Source: Aquabacterium sp. (lineage in GTDB: Bacteria > Pseudomonadota > Gammaproteobacteria > Burkholderiales > Burkholderiaceae_C). Taken from it: a stretch of 35,376 bases of DNA. The translations under genes were made by a program, and so were the position numbers. Positions 17,001 through 24,138 of this stretch are shown piece after piece (the first letter of the stretch is position 1; each line of letters opens with the position of its first letter). The notes below the pieces were generated by a model. The model was not told the DNA's origin. It did no database searches and saw only the letters and a list, made by a program, of their open reading frames with translations. The DNA is taken from contig NZ_JACMNS010000193.1 of NCBI RefSeq assembly GCF_014378415.1, forward strand, positions 1 through 35,376, in the 5' to 3' direction.

Positions 17001-20000
17001 TTGGCGCGGAAGGTGGCCTCGGGCTCCAGGACCAGGGCCTGGCGCAGGTCGTTGCCGCCATTGATGTCGGTGCCCAGGGCCGTCTTGTAGCCCGACACCA
17101 GCACGCTGCCATCATCGCGTTGGATGGCCTGCGACAGGGTGACTGGCAGACTCAGCGTAGAGGCCGATACCAGCACGGCACCAGACAAGGTGGCATAGCG
17201 CGCTGGCAACAGCGTATAGGTGCCCGCGGCCAGCACAGCGCTGGCCGTGCTGATCTTCACCTGGTCGCCAGCCGTCAGGGTCGTGCCGACAGCCTTGGTG
17301 CTGGCGGCGATCTCGGTGTCGAAAGGCGCGAAGTCATAGTGGTAGGTGGGCAGGATGGCGAACACGTTCGGCGTGTTCAGCGTGTCGCTCGAGCCGCCCA
17401 CGCCGGCGATGAACTCCCAGGCCTGCAGGTCCCCCCCAGCCTGGGCCTGGACCAAAGTCTGGTTGCCGATGCTCAGGCCCTGGCCCTTCACCAGGATGCC
17501 CTTGGCCACGGGCAGGCCATCCAACACCTTCACGCTGTTGTCGGCGGCGGGATCTACGCCATCCACGGTGCCATTGGTGGCATACAGCCATTGGCGTGCA
17601 TTGATGGTGGTGCCCACGGGCACCGTCACGCCATCGCCCGACACGGACAGCACACTGCCATCGATCAAGGTCGGCTTCTTCTCGCCATTGATGGTGATGC
17701 TGCCAAAGGGCTGGCGGATCACGCCCCCGATGGTCACGTCCTGGGCTTGCAGGCTCAACTGGGCCAGGGCCGACAAAGGCGCTGCGCTGGTCGATCCACC
17801 CGCTGGGGCCGCCACGGTCAGGGCCGAATTGCCCAGCAAGCCCTGCACCACGAAGTTGGACAAGGTGCTGGCGTAGACCTGGCCGGCCTGCAGCGTCATT
17901 TCGCCGCCGAAATTCAGGCTGCCCTTCAGATCGCTTTTCCTGGCGTCGCCGTAGCCGCTGAAAGTGCGGCCGATGAAACGGATCTCGCCGTCTCGCCGTG
18001 CACCAACGTGGCCGGCGGCATCCAGGGTCGCGCTGAGAAGGATGCTGTCATGGTCTTTCTCGTTGAGCGCGTTGCCAAAGCCCTGCAAGGCGCTGTGGCC
18101 ATAGACCTCGATCAAACCGGCCTGCACCGACAGGCGGGCATCGCCCTTCTCGGCGGCGGGCACCACGGGCGCCACGGGCACCGTCAATGCCGGCTGGGGC
18201 TTCAGGTCGCGGTCACCCAATGACACGTAGGCGGCCTGGATCAGGTGCGATCCGTTGTCCTGGGCCTGCAGCACGGGCGAAGTCAACTGAACCGAGCGCA
18301 GAGCCACCTGGTCCGATCCCTTCTGGGGGTGGCCCACCAGATCGACGCCGCTGCCCAGAACGATCTTGTCGTCGGCCCGCAACTGGATCTGGTCGAAGCC
18401 CGCATTCAGCAAAGACGCCGACGACAGCACGCCTTCGTTCGAGGCGCGCGCGTGGTTCGCCACCTCGGCCACACTGTTCAGCAAGAGCAACTGATGGGGC
18501 TCGGGCTTGTACTGTTTTGCGTCCTCCTGATTGGAGGTGAAGTCGGCCACGCCCTCGCGGCTGATTGACGCGCTGAACTGGCCGCCGGACACCGATGCAT
18601 CGGGGCGCGTTGCCTTCAGCGTGCCCATCAGGGCAAAGCCGTCGCCAGAGGCCACGCTGACGCTGCCGGCACCCTTGCTGAGGGTTGTTCGGGCACCTGC
18701 GCTTTTGCCCAGGTCCAGGTCAGCGGCCACGCCGCTGACATCGATGACGGATTTTTCCTCGGTGACCACGCGTCCACGGGAAGGCGCGCCGGCTTTGACG
18801 TTCAGCTTGACACTGCCGCCCCCCAGCACACGCCCTCTGATCAACTCGCCGCCGGCGCTGGTCGTGGTGGTGGTGAGCGCCACCCCGGACACGTCCAGCT
18901 TGCCGGTCGATGTCAGGCGGATCTCCTGGTCTTCGATGAAGCCAGTCGCATCCTTGGTGCCGCCAATGTCAGCCCCTCCCCGGTTGCCGGACAAGCCCAG
19001 CGAGATGTTCCCGCCATGGGCCACCAAGGTGCCCGCCACTTCAATGTTGCCGCCGGCCGTCAGGCCGATCTGGCCACCGGCCCCCACGTCCACCGTGACG
19101 CCTTGGGCCACATTGACGTTGCCGCCCACCGACAGGCTGCCATAGAGGTCTTTTCTCGGCTGCAAGGTGGCCGCCAGGTTCAGGTTGATGGCCTGCCGAT
19201 TGGGCGCCTCCACCATGCCGATGCTGGTCAGGGCCTCGGGGGTCAAGGCCACGCGGCTGGCAGTCAGGATGTAGTTGCGCAGCACGGGTTGGCCACTGCC
19301 CAGCACATCGACATTGCCCAACGCCGAAAGGTTGAAGGTGCCAAAGCCATGGTCGGCGAACAGGCCCTGGTCCACCGCCATGCCCCAGGCATCCTGTGCC
19401 GGGCCACCAATGGCCAGTGAATGCAGTCCGCTTAAAGTCAGGGTGCCCCCCGACTTGAAGTCGAAGGCCCTCAAATCCCCGTTCATGAACAACTGGCCCG
19501 TGGGCTCTGCCTGCTCATCCAGCACGCCGTTGACCGACAGCTTCACGCTGCCCGCGTTGCCGGTGCTGGTGCTGCCGCCGCTCGAGCGCCACACCCCTGC
19601 CGACACGTCCACCACGCTGCCTTCGGCCAAAGTGGCGGAGTGGTCGGCATTCACAAAGAAGGATCCACCATTGACATTGACCGCGGCCTGCGAGGCCGTG
19701 CCGCGCTCATCCAGGCGCGTGCCCGACAGGTCAATGTGGGCATCGGGGCCGATCTCGATCGTGCCTTGGGTGGCGGGCTGGTCGTCCTTCGCGAACTTGC
19801 CATAGCTCGCCAAACTCACTTTGCCCCCCGCCGCCCGAATCCGGGCGTCCAGGTCGATGTGCTCGGCATTGATGTCAAGCTGCCCGGACGCGCCCAGATT
19901 CAAGGTGGTATCTTTTGGCAAGGTCACCGCCGTGGCGCTCAGCAGGAGTGAGCTGATGCCCGACGACGCCAGATCCGCCGAGAACAGACGGGTCGTGGCG

Positions 20001-22369
20001 CCCGACAGCCCACCGAAGAACTGTTCGGCCTCGGGTGTATCCGATTCCGGAATGGACGTCAGCGGCAGGTGGTTGCCGCCCGTTTGCAGCACGATGTCCT
20101 GCACCAATTGCGTGCCAAATTGCGTGCCAAGGCGGTCTTCAATGATCTGCGATTTGTAACCCACCTTGAGGGTGCCGCCCAGCGGCAGCAATGAGCCATA
20201 CAGGTCCGGACGGGTTTTCAGGATGAGGGCCACACCCAACTCCACCGGCAGATCGGCGCCCAGGGGATCCAGCGGCCCCCCCCCGACTGACACCTGCCCA
20301 CCCGATGCCTGGCCCGCCCGCTGCAGGGGGCCCAGCACCACGTCCGCCTTGAGCACCTGCGTGCCCAGGTAAGTGTTGGCGCCCGCCACCCAGGCGGTGC
20401 CCGCATCGGCGCCCTGCTCGTAGCTGGCCACTTGCTGCGCGCCCAGTTCCGATGTCGGGGTGATCAGCGCATCGTATTTCTCGCCCGCTTTGGCGTTCTC
20501 CACCGAAAGGAGCTGGTTGCCCCGTCGCACCAGCGACGACATGACCTGCCCGGCCTGGTACTGGATGCTGCCGCCGGAGATGTCGATCGTGGCGTCATCG
20601 GCGATGACCAGGTCGCCCTGCGACCACAGGCGCACATTGCCGCCACGCGTCGACAGCTCATCGACATTGCGGCCGATCAGGTTGTACTGGCCGGTGACGT
20701 TGCCCACGCTGACCTGGCGCCGCGCGTCCGAGAGCAGGTCGGCGCGGTACAGCACGCCGCCGCGCTGCACCGGCGAATCGGCCAGTTCGGTCGCGAACAG
20801 GCGACTGCTGAGCTGGTTGCGGCTCATGGGCACGGCCACCTGGCGCAGGCCCGCCGCGCTGATGGTGGCACCGCTTTCAACCACGAGGCGGCTGCCATCG
20901 GACGGGCCACTGGCATTTTCTTTGTTGAAGATGGAGGCGTTCTGGGTGTCAGCCGCCGCCAACACGCTGATGTTGCCCGACACGGCCGTGATCTTTGCGC
21001 CCGAGCGCACGCGGATGTCCTTGCCCATCACCGAAATGCTGGACCGGTAGAAGACCTCGGCGTCCTTTTGCGTGGGCTTCTCATCCTGCTTCGTGATGGG
21101 GTTGAACACGGTTTCGGCACTCGGCTTGACTTCGGTCACGCTGTCCCGGCCGAAGTCGACGGTGCCCAACTCGTTCGCAACATGCGTGGAACCAGTGGGC
21201 TTGAAGGTGTTCTTTTGCGCCTGCAGGTAGATGGCGCCGTTCTGCCCCTTGATCGCCGTGGTGGCCGTCAAAGTGCCGTTCTGGCGGATGGTCATGCCGA
21301 CCAAATTGATCGTGCCTTGCTCGGCCACGATCTGGTTGATCTTGGTAGCCAGGCCCGCGGTGTCCGCGCTCGTGCTGTTGCTGTTGCTGTTGCTGTTGCT
21401 GACCGCTTCCCCATTGACGGTCTTGTATTTGACGGCCGCGGCTTGCTCCACCGTGTTGACATCATGGCTGCTGTCGGCAAAGGCGTCCACCGCCACCACC
21501 AGACCGCGCTGGGCCGAATCGGTGGTGTTGTACAGGTACACCTTCTGCCCCGCCGCCAGGATGGTCTGGCCTTTCGGGGTTTCGATGGTGCCTTCGTTGT
21601 AGACCTTGGGCGCCACCATCATCACTTCGCCGCCCGCCAGGGCCTTGATCTCGGCGCCACGTTCGATGGTGATAAAACCAGTTGGCGCCGACTCGTCGTC
21701 GCCGAATGCAGCCGCCCCGTCGGTGGTTCTGGCGCGGATGCCGCGCATGTAAGTGTCCCTGGCCAGCTTGAGCGCCGTGGTCACGAACCTGCTGGTATCT
21801 ACCCGGGCGGTTTGCCCAAAGATGAAACCGTTCTGGTTCTGCAGGATCACCTCGCCATTGGCCTGGATCTGGCCCAGGATGACGCTGGGGTCGAGGCTCC
21901 AGATGTTGTTCAGCGCCGACGAGCTGCTGTTGGGCTGGATGAAGCGGACGGTGTACCCGGACCCCACATTGAAGCTGTCCCAGTTGATGATGACCTTGTC
22001 ATCGAACTGGTTGATGTTCAGGGTCTGGCCCACCGTGGCGGTGTTGAACTTGCCCTCGTTCGCGTGGAGCGACCCCGAGTAGGCCTGGGGCAGGTTCCGG
22101 TTCACGGTGCTGGCCATGTTGGACAAGGCCGTGGCCGACCGCATCACGGTGCCGCCCATCGTTCGCTGCTGCGCCAGTGCCTCACCAGGTAGCAGCCCCC
22201 ATGCCAGAGAACCGGCCATCGCTGCCGTGGCCAGCACACCGCTCGCCACCATGGGCTTGGCCCGGCTGGCGCCTCCAGCGGCCTTGCCAGCCGAGCGCAC
22301 GTGCTCGGCAGCCGGCACACGCATGCCTCGACGACGGTCAAACACCAGACGGTGAACTTGCTTATTCAT
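11054..22369 (-). CDS. Giant filamentous haemagglutinin-type exoprotein (TpsA of a two-partner secretion system)
   Basis: This 3771-residue secreted protein starts with an ESPR-type extended signal (MNKQVHRLVFDRRRGM), then a hydrophobic core ending LPGEALAQ (about residue 66). The TPS secretion domain follows (about 85-225), with INWDSFNVGSGYTVRF and NQNGFIFGQTARVDTSRF in the place of the usual NPNG motif. The bulk consists of beta-helix-like repeats (GGxxxxxAGxDI-type strands). A Thr/Lys/Ser-rich low-complexity segment lies near 2560-2645. A predicted helical insert of about 155 residues lies near 3333-3490. The C-terminus resembles the DUF3739 haemagglutinin family (about 3560-3700; GSIDSGRGS, GNVLLAAPNGEIRALDAFI). 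By eye the only cysteines are two in the last eight residues (PCRKEDCKR). The gene is 36 bp after tpsB, its probable transporter. It is open throughout, with no frameshift. Adhesion or biofilm roles are family knowledge; the ligand is unknown. Confidence 0.95.
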   Translation of the reverse strand: MNKQVHRLVFDRRRGMRVPAAEHVRSAGKAAGGASRAKPMVASGVLATAAMAGSLAWGLLPGEALAQQRTMGGTVMRSATALSNMASTVNRNLPQAYSGSLHANEGKFNTATVGQTLNINQFDDKVIINWDSFNVGSGYTVRFIQPNSSSSALNNIWSLDPSVILGQIQANGEVILQNQNGFIFGQTARVDTSRFVTTALKLARDTYMRGIRARTTDGAAAFGDDESAPTGFITIERGAEIKALAGGEVMMVAPKVYNEGTIETPKGQTILAAGQKVYLYNTTDSAQRGLVVAVDAFADSSHDVNTVEQAAAVKYKTVNGEAVSNSNSNSNSTSADTAGLATKINQIVAEQGTINLVGMTIRQNGTLTATTAIKGQNGAIYLQAQKNTFKPTGSTHVANELGTVDFGRDSVTEVKPSAETVFNPITKQDEKPTQKDAEVFYRSSISVMGKDIRVRSGAKITAVSGNISVLAAADTQNASIFNKENASGPSDGSRLVVESGATISAAGLRQVAVPMSRNQLSSRLFATELADSPVQRGGVLYRADLLSDARRQVSVGNVTGQYNLIGRNVDELSTRGGNVRLWSQGDLVIADDATIDISGGSIQYQAGQVMSSLVRRGNQLLSVENAKAGEKYDALITPTSELGAQQVASYEQGADAGTAWVAGANTYLGTQVLKADVVLGPLQRAGQASGGQVSVGGGPLDPLGADLPVELGVALILKTRPDLYGSLLPLGGTLKVGYKSQIIEDRLGTQFGTQLVQDIVLQTGGNHLPLTSIPESDTPEAEQFFGGLSGATTRLFSADLASSGISSLLLSATAVTLPKDTTLNLGASGQLDINAEHIDLDARIRAAGGKVSLASYGKFAKDDQPATQGTIEIGPDAHIDLSGTRLDERGTASQAAVNVNGGSFFVNADHSATLAEGSVVDVSAGVWRSSGGSTSTGNAGSVKLSVNGVLDEQAEPTGQLFMNGDLRAFDFKSGGTLTLSGLHSLAIGGPAQDAWGMAVDQGLFADHGFGTFNLSALGNVDVLGSGQPVLRNYILTASRVALTPEALTSIGMVEAPNRQAINLNLAATLQPRKDLYGSLSVGGNVNVAQGVTVDVGAGGQIGLTAGGNIEVAGTLVAHGGNISLGLSGNRGGADIGGTKDATGFIEDQEIRLTSTGKLDVSGVALTTTTTSAGGELIRGRVLGGGSVKLNVKAGAPSRGRVVTEEKSVIDVSGVAADLDLGKSAGARTTLSKGAGSVSVASGDGFALMGTLKATRPDASVSGGQFSASISREGVADFTSNQEDAKQYKPEPHQLLLLNSVAEVANHARASNEGVLSSASLLNAGFDQIQLRADDKIVLGSGVDLVGHPQKGSDQVALRSVQLTSPVLQAQDNGSHLIQAAYVSLGDRDLKPQPALTVPVAPVVPAAEKGDARLSVQAGLIEVYGHSALQGFGNALNEKDHDSILLSATLDAAGHVGARRDGEIRFIGRTFSGYGDARKSDLKGSLNFGGEMTLQAGQVYASTLSNFVVQGLLGNSALTVAAPAGGSTSAAPLSALAQLSLQAQDVTIGGVIRQPFGSITINGEKKPTLIDGSVLSVSGDGVTVPVGTTINARQWLYATNGTVDGVDPAADNSVKVLDGLPVAKGILVKGQGLSIGNQTLVQAQAGGDLQAWEFIAGVGGSSDTLNTPNVFAILPTYHYDFAPFDTEIAASTKAVGTTLTAGDQVKISTASAVLAAGTYTLLPARYATLSGAVLVSASTLSLPVTLSQAIQRDDGSVLVSGYKTALGTDINGGNDLRQALVLEPEATFRAKSDLQISSVNAMLADKAKRAGTALPSRPGDAGRVSLAAKETFDWAAQFNLKGTDGFEAGQFDLAMPGMTLLATGESAGADAKTISVAQLNETGAQSILLGGTRTGTAENTRITTLAKDLTLSGAIEVGELIAVATDTLHVKAGTSVKSNAPESAAASTITVEGLGAALVVGNHAETDMSRDLSKVPVGTAPKGSLVVDSKVALEGAAIQLDGRQLVSLDADVTLLASSLGVGAPRIAVGGVSADENALSLTGALLTSANQAKRLQLRSYSSIDLLGSVALGGRDATVAKAPLLQSLILDAPELRGIGQATDTASVLAQNIVLRNNSGLQAKPADPSVSKLDITAEPPVKDGVNGGITVGKGAQNLAFASAKLNTAADVVFSGKGMLGAQGALTVSTGRVTADKTAHHGVNSQGLLTIEKAANSRAQFSQVGAGGSLSLTGSRVVQDGFIDLPSGSLSLTGLGETGQDDTVRFTERSITQAKGWTAQAGTTWGATAQGGQIKATAARGDVVVLGTLDVSAPLPSSASDTAKSAGAIALTATQGVLRLGDKALLKGSAATDTLSGSLTVDAGAVRNEAVAQAQAQTQAASVANAAAAEGTLDRLIDFANAGGLHGAVDVRVRQGDASLNTTLKAVRASLSADAGKLTLLGSAIIDARAPQGGLVQLASAKDLTVSAGAQILADSSRAGANGGDILLASASGQVKLEEDALITASGDDALDGRVVISMQRDALDSLVKEQAGKDADSIKTASITAGEVDVVGNRVYQGETVGEGRSGSVSTKTTTSTSTKTVTDVTDTETITTKTVTTKVKVDASFKDPKTGKTVVKAGDTDTAVAVEVSKKATPAGATLGSTSKTDTTTPNVQTSQVGRYVGLADVSDDAETFMNNGSDVLSAMGLTGRANLRAGVEIQSSGDFYLNNDLSLADKLHPGGQPVFLTVRADKNLSFRGSLSDGFASAARNAPINVGEGASYRLVAGADRSAANALKTSAAATGNLTIAANKVVRTTSGSIEMAAAQDIVLRTDESNKTTPVQGVAYVAGRAEVDESSGGATNFTSHGGRFEATAGRDIVAPGVSQLFGAWFNHVGFSDTESGQNVPVAWWSTFSAFKQGFGSFGGGNISAVAGRDISNLGVVAPTSAHVVTASERDALVVENGGDVTIQAGRDIRGGSFFIGQGNGLVQAGGAIAIGDSLDTTKLSPVGVMLGQMNGNWSMQAVRDVNLALAFNPTIFTNTNRSSAIGGLYFTYGDDSTLAMSSVAGDVNWLAASRANKGTASNGGFLSEIGKLGASDEQLTTGPGYRNAATGFAAPVVHIAALQGNVLVDLPADAIILAPSAKGDLSVYAYQDVSLRSLGPAFLSLGDGLFSDSYTLLNPRNETVAIKGGTIETGKLKTHVVVGPSQGNRVMASLLHAQDATPVRIYAGRDLVVESGALSGRAELTASKPAEIVAGRDIRNLYFIGQNFAETDVTRIAAGRDFVGASNSGGGRTGGLIRLHGPGELQVEAGGQLDLNTSVGIETTGNQFNTALSDQGASIRLAAGMARSVDVAEFADAYLTQDTAAQAKLVRYVKATLMLGDDALGDYPATGGPDQAQVYAKALAFYQTMTPQHQLALADELVTDAFVATYLSGQGAYAAAWQAQAAKAKVPVADRTTAAFKRFKDEVVMAEVRRLAAQAIDIADSTDAAENAKRNAQRQALWDQIDQMRNLAGLGKGFDASGDIDLAGSMAYTRGQGSLASGGIDLFAPGGQVIVGFSTLTANDKLQAATRGLVTMQGGSIRSVSDGDFQVNSQKAFVVGEGDVLVYSAHGSIDSGRGSNTDVTVPAPVVSVDESGIVTRTVPAATTGSGIGRLNAGDVKSAGNVLLAAPNGEIRALDAFIRNESGGDIAVAGRVLGGDNIKGNVSGLAPAPTVNVSLNVNSALPTDAGVSAQTAVDGVQGKRDKDPASILTVDVLGVGDEATAPAAGPVAVPVDASSISPGKKPCRKEDCKR
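21374..21400 (-). repeat. Hexanucleotide microsatellite inside the exoprotein gene
   Basis: GCTGTT is repeated four times and followed by GCT, encoding an alternating Ser-Asn tract (about residues 323-332) in the exoprotein. Because the unit is six bases, slippage would lengthen or shorten a flexible loop without breaking the frame. Confidence 0.75.
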
Positions 22370-22405
22370 GTCAACAACTCCTCAAACGATACGCAACAGG
22401 CCGCG

Positions 22406-24025
22406 TCAGAACGACTGACGGACGCTCAGGTCTCCACGGACACGACGCTTGGTCGCACTTTCATAAGCGCCGCTATCGGCCGCTCGCTGCGTTTCGATCA
22501 AGGGCAAGGCCAGGTCCAGCGACACCTGCAAGCCACGGTTGTTCTCGGCACGCCAAGCCAGGCCGACACTGGCCAGGTTGTTGCGGGATTTCTGGCCGGG
22601 CAAAGGATCCTTGAGGAGCACGAAGCCCCTGTCATGGAAAGCCAGGCCTGTCACGCTCCAGTTCGCCACGGGGGACCAGGGCGGCGACATCAGTTCCAGG
22701 CGCGCCGCCCAACCGATGTCACCAGCCTGCTCGGCGTCGTAGTAGCCGCGCACGGTGTCCACCCCGCCCAGGCTGTATTGCTCGCCAGAGGCCAGGGGCC
22801 CCGATGCGATCTGCGCGTCGCCATGGACGTTAATCTGCCACTTGCGCCACACGGGCATCCGCAAGCCCAGGCCCGCTTTCCAGACCAGGAAGTCGGGGCT
22901 GGAGCCCGCGCGTTTGCACTCGAATTGATTCAGCCTGCGGCCACTGCAGTCGACCTCGCGGCCCGCGACGGCACCGCTGGATGTCGCCCACGACGTATTG
23001 GCCGTCACCTGCTCGCTCTGGGTTCCCAGCCACGACAGGTTGTAGCCCCAAGACAGCACCGGATAACGCAAGGGTGGCTTGGTCGTGGTGAAGCCACCGA
23101 TGTCCTGGTTGCTGTCGCGGTTGTCCTTGTAGTCAAGGGATCCGTACAGGCTGTGGCGCACCGGCCATTCCAGGTCATCGAGCTGATGCTGCCAGCGCAG
23201 GCCGTAGAAGCGGCCACGTGTGAGGGTCTGGCCGCCCAGGCTGGTGTTGGTGGGCGTGTCGCTGCGGCTGTCGGTCACCGAGAAATTCAGGTCGTCGGTG
23301 CGGCTCAGTGGCAAGCCATAGATCAGGGTCAAGGTGTTGGCATCGGCCGGACGCGTTGGCGCATACTGCCAACTGGCGCCAAGGGTATGGCCCATTTGCC
23401 ACAGATTGCTGTAGCTGACCACGGCCTCCAGACGGCCACGGCGTGTATTGAAACTTTGATGGGTATTGCCCTCAATGGAGCCATGCCAGGGCAGCTTGTC
23501 TTCGACCTTCAGATCGATCTGGATCTTGCCCGGTTCGTCTCCCGCGCCGATCAGCGGGGTCACTTGCTGGTCGGCCGACTGCAGTTGTGCCAACTCTTCC
23601 TGCACTTGCGGAAAATAAGGCACCTGCCCCGCAGCCAGACTGGGCACCTTGGCCTTGATGTCGCTCGGCAGGTGGAACTTTGCACCGCTGACGGCCACCT
23701 TCTCCACGCTGGCCTCGGTCACTTCCAACTTGACCTCACCAGTATCCACTCGCTGGTTGGGCAAGCTCACCACCACCGACAGGAAACCGCTGTCCTGGTA
23801 GACCTTCTCCAGCGCGGTGCGCGCGGCCTCGATGTCCTTGAAATTTTTGCCGGGGCCGAGGTAGGGCTCAAGCGCCCGCTCGATCAGCTGGTTGGACAAC
23901 ACGGTGTTGCCTTCGACCACGTATTCCATGACATCGAAAGCAGGACTCGCAGCAGCTGTCGGCGTGGCGGCATGCGGGGCGGTCCCGAACACTACGGACG
24001 CTAACAGAAAAGCCAGTTTTTTCAT
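22406..24025 (-). CDS. TpsB outer-membrane transporter (FhaC/ShlB/HecB family)
   Basis: This 539-residue Omp85-superfamily transporter of two-partner secretion has a signal peptide (MKKLAFLLASVVFG, cleavage near AAT) and a POTRA domain (about 30-100; YVVEGNTVLSNQLIERAL, DSGFLSVVVSLPNQ). A second POTRA-like region follows (about 105-175; KLEVTEASVEKVAVSGAKF), then a 16-strand-type barrel. The hallmark VRGY is present in GGVDTVRGYYD, and FHDRG fits the later F-x-D-x-G motif; the chain ends on Phe (LSVRQSF). An extracellular loop carries two cysteines (VDCSGRRLNQFEC). I favour the ATG at 24025 because it begins the K-K signal; ATG 24034 is an alternative. It is followed 36 bp later by the giant exoprotein, its expected substrate. 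Two hairpins separate it from the gene upstream. Confidence 0.93.
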   Translation of the reverse strand: MKKLAFLLASVVFGTAPHAATPTAAASPAFDVMEYVVEGNTVLSNQLIERALEPYLGPGKNFKDIEAARTALEKVYQDSGFLSVVVSLPNQRVDTGEVKLEVTEASVEKVAVSGAKFHLPSDIKAKVPSLAAGQVPYFPQVQEELAQLQSADQQVTPLIGAGDEPGKIQIDLKVEDKLPWHGSIEGNTHQSFNTRRGRLEAVVSYSNLWQMGHTLGASWQYAPTRPADANTLTLIYGLPLSRTDDLNFSVTDSRSDTPTNTSLGGQTLTRGRFYGLRWQHQLDDLEWPVRHSLYGSLDYKDNRDSNQDIGGFTTTKPPLRYPVLSWGYNLSWLGTQSEQVTANTSWATSSGAVAGREVDCSGRRLNQFECKRAGSSPDFLVWKAGLGLRMPVWRKWQINVHGDAQIASGPLASGEQYSLGGVDTVRGYYDAEQAGDIGWAARLELMSPPWSPVANWSVTGLAFHDRGFVLLKDPLPGQKSRNNLASVGLAWRAENNRGLQVSLDLALPLIETQRAADSGAYESATKRRVRGDLSVRQSF

Positions 24026-24046
24026 TTTGTACATCACACAAAGCAA

Positions 24047-24066
24047 CAGTCCCCGGGTGGGGACTG
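24047..24066 (-). terminator. Strong hairpin between the secreted-protein gene and tpsB
   Basis: CAGTCCCC, ACCC, GGGGACTG (minus-strand reading) form a perfect 8-bp stem with a tetraloop and a moderately T-rich tail (TTGCTTTG). It could terminate the transcript of the gene at 24139-25440, or form a 5'-leader structure of tpsB, whose start codon lies about 20 bp downstream. Confidence 0.6.
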
Positions 24067-24096
24067 TGCATAGATCAGGCTCTTGACAGCACGGGC

Positions 24097-24124
24097 CCTT
24101 CGAGGACAGACGAGCCCTCGAAGG
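24097..24124. repeat. Inverted repeat after the secreted-protein gene
   Basis: CCTTCGAGG and CCTCGAAGG form a perfect 9-bp stem with a 10-base loop, 14 bp after the TAA of the upstream gene. It has no T-run. Together with the next hairpin it makes a two-hairpin intergenic element that probably attenuates read-through into tpsB. Confidence 0.6.
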
Positions 24125-24138
24125 AAACCAAGACTGGA

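Noticed and set aside
9713..18223. Several very long open frames on the plus strand (for example 9713-11659, 11939-13873, 16484-18223)
   Set aside because: They lie antisense to the ExbB-fusion and the giant exoprotein genes, have Arg/Gly/His/Gln-rich composition with no domain or signal peptide, and arise from the GC-rich codon pattern of the real minus-strand genes.
21374..21400. Phase-variable on/off switch by the microsatellite
   Set aside because: The repeat unit is six bases, so slippage keeps the frame; only loop-length variation is plausible.
20432..24004. Plus-strand open frames opposite tpsA and tpsB (20432-22192, 22301-24004)
   Set aside because: Same shadow effect. The opposite strand encodes recognisable TPS and POTRA/barrel proteins.
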